Shown here one piece after another: positions 62,863 to 64,000 of a DNA stretch of 64,000 nt (position 1 is the first letter of the stretch; each line of letters starts with the position of its first letter). The stretch is from the NCBI RefSeq assembly GCF_003726095.1, contig NZ_CP026031.1, forward strand, positions 3,596,001-3,660,000. Direction: 5' to 3'. A model generated the notes under the pieces. It saw nothing but the letters and a program-made list of their open reading frames with translations. It was not told where the DNA came from and did not search any database. Source of the stretch: Niallia circulans (lineage in GTDB: Bacteria; Bacillota; Bacilli; Bacillales; Cytobacillaceae). The position numbers and the translations under genes are program-made.

Positions 62863-64000
62863 TTATCCTCTTACTCTTTTCAAAGAAACTTTCCCCATAT
62901 TAAGCTTAGAGAAAACCATTGTTAGAATAAACGGGATAATAATTGCGATTACCATTGCAATTAAAAATGTAGGCATATGTTCTGCTTTGATAGATAAAAA
63001 TCCTGGCAATCCTCCTACCCCAATAGAATGAGCCATAACTCCTGATCCAACTGAGATAACTGCTGCCACCATCGATCCAATCATGGCCGCTAAGAATGGG
63101 AAGCCATATTTTAAATTAATACCAAACATGGCTGGCTCTGTAACGCCTAAATAACAAGAGATTGCCGCTGGAACGGATACTTGTTTTTCTTGTTCGTCTT
63201 TACGATTTAAATAAATCATCGCTAATACTGCTGATCCTTGGGCAATGTTAGATAAAGCAATCATTGGCCATAGATTTGTTCCGTCAAATACACTCATTAA
63301 TTGTAAATCGATTGCATTTGTCATATGATGTAATCCTGTAATAACAAGTGGTGCATAAGCAAAGCCAAATATGGCCGCAAATAACCATCCTACCGAAGAA
63401 GTTAGTCCAGAATAGACAACATCGGAAATGGCAGAACCAATTGTCCATCCAATTGGGCCTAATACGGTATGGGCAATTAATACAGTTGGTACTAATGCAA
63501 GGAATGGCACAAAAATCATCGAAATTGCATTTGGAATGATTTTACGCAAACGCAGCTCTAGAAATGAAAGTAATAGACCTGCTAAAATAGCGGGAATTAC
63601 TTGAGCTTGGTACCCAATCATGTCTACTTGAGCAAACCCAAAATCCCAAAATGGAATTTCTTCTGCTCCAGCTACTGCATAAGCATTTAATAATTGCGGC
63701 GACACCAGTGTGATCCCTAATACAATTCCAAGAATGGGAGTAGCCCCCATCTTTCTTGCAACTGCCCATGTAATTCCGACAGGCAAGAAGTGGAATATTG
63801 CTTCTCCTATTAACCATAAGAAATCATTTGTTCCGGCCCAAAACTGCGATACTTCTACTAATTTTTTAGTTCCGCCCTCCACTAATTTAATTTCGCCTAT
63901 AACATTACGGAAACCAAGAATTAATCCTCCCACAACAATCGCTGGAATGAGCGGAGTAAAGATATCTGCTAAATGGGCAATCATTCTTTGCAGAAAATTC
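62863..64000 (-). CDS. treP: Trehalose PTS IIBC component TreP, C-terminal part
   Basis: The reading frame is open to the right edge (NFLQR precedes MIAHLADIF), so the N-terminal IIB domain and start are outside. The visible 379 residues are the IIC membrane domain with the glucose/sucrose/trehalose-family landmarks DIFTPLIPAIVVGGLI, GEAIFHFLPVGITWAVARKMG, APLVITGLHHMTNAIDLQLM and YLGVTEPAMFGINLKYGFPF, the last carrying the sugar-site glutamate. Similarity to B. subtilis TreP is close over the whole stretch, so trehalose is the likely sugar. treA and treR, if linked, lie beyond the window or elsewhere. Confidence 0.9.
   Translation of the reverse strand, partial: NFLQRMIAHLADIFTPLIPAIVVGGLILGFRNVIGEIKLVEGGTKKLVEVSQFWAGTNDFLWLIGEAIFHFLPVGITWAVARKMGATPILGIVLGITLVSPQLLNAYAVAGAEEIPFWDFGFAQVDMIGYQAQVIPAILAGLLLSFLELRLRKIIPNAISMIFVPFLALVPTVLIAHTVLGPIGWTIGSAISDVVYSGLTSSVGWLFAAIFGFAYAPLVITGLHHMTNAIDLQLMSVFDGTNLWPMIALSNIAQGSAVLAMIYLNRKDEQEKQVSVPAAISCYLGVTEPAMFGINLKYGFPFLAAMIGSMVAAVISVGSGVMAHSIGVGGLPGFLSIKAEHMPTFLIAMVIAIIIPFILTMVFSKLNMGKVSLKRVRG

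Overview
The window looks like chromosomal DNA of an AT-rich, endospore-former-type Bacillaceae. The support is close resemblance to Bacillus subtilis proteins (TnrA, Ald/AdeR, NiaP, MdxE-F-G with YvdJ, YvdK and PgcM, TreP), Gram-positive lipoproteins, AGGAGG ribosome sites, cre-like sites and U-tailed terminators. A Niallia/'Bacillus circulans'-like genus is a guess. I see no tRNA, rRNA, transposase, phage or CRISPR array, so this is a metabolic and regulatory stretch rather than a mobile island.

Layout. 1-9.8 kb: end of cydC, a YbaK-type deacylase, a methyltransferase, a thioredoxin-reductase-like flavoprotein, a GH4 phospho-glucosidase (licH), a split ThrE exporter, tnrA with a divergent 45-residue gene, and a two-gene ABC exporter. 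10-18 kb: ald with its regulator adeR, then a PTS operon (IIB-IIC-IIA-GH4-ChbG) with a divergent GntR regulator. 18-23 kb: a cluster of DnaA boxes, thiW behind a TPP riboswitch, a NitT/ThiY-type ABC importer and a BASS transporter. 23-29 kb: a second cellobiose-type PTS operon with GH1 and a LicR-like regulator. 29-31.5 kb: a DNA glycosylase and an NADH oxidase with an array of Rex/FNR-like boxes.

31.7-42.4 kb: the least understood block. It holds an OPT transporter, DUF917, DUF1177, AroM-like, M29 peptidase-like, two nitroreductases, DUF6092, a hydantoin-racemase-type protein and a PucR regulator, followed by an orphan EIIC-like protein with a leader micro-ORF. I read it as an uncharacterised catabolic operon, possibly for a peptide-derived or (thio)hydantoin-like compound.

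42.8-51.4 kb: niaP, a MATE pump, then a LacI-controlled sugar cluster: TIM-barrel isomerase, PfkB kinase, MFS transporter, LacI, and an HPS/PHI pair. One palindrome (TAAACCGGTTTA) stands before both operons and ties the HPS/PHI pair to sugar catabolism. 51.6-62.5 kb: the maltodextrin system (mdxR, mdxD, mdxEFG, yvdJ, maltose phosphorylase, pgcM), rearranged relative to B. subtilis and with several intercistronic hairpins. The right edge cuts the trehalose PTS gene treP.

Much of the interest lies in non-coding architecture: helically phased DnaA boxes, two TnrA boxes each about 50 bp from a divergent start, a 21-bp-phased Rex/FNR-like array, a 21-bp-phased TTTTCGCGAA repeat, and an operator copy embedded in a terminator.
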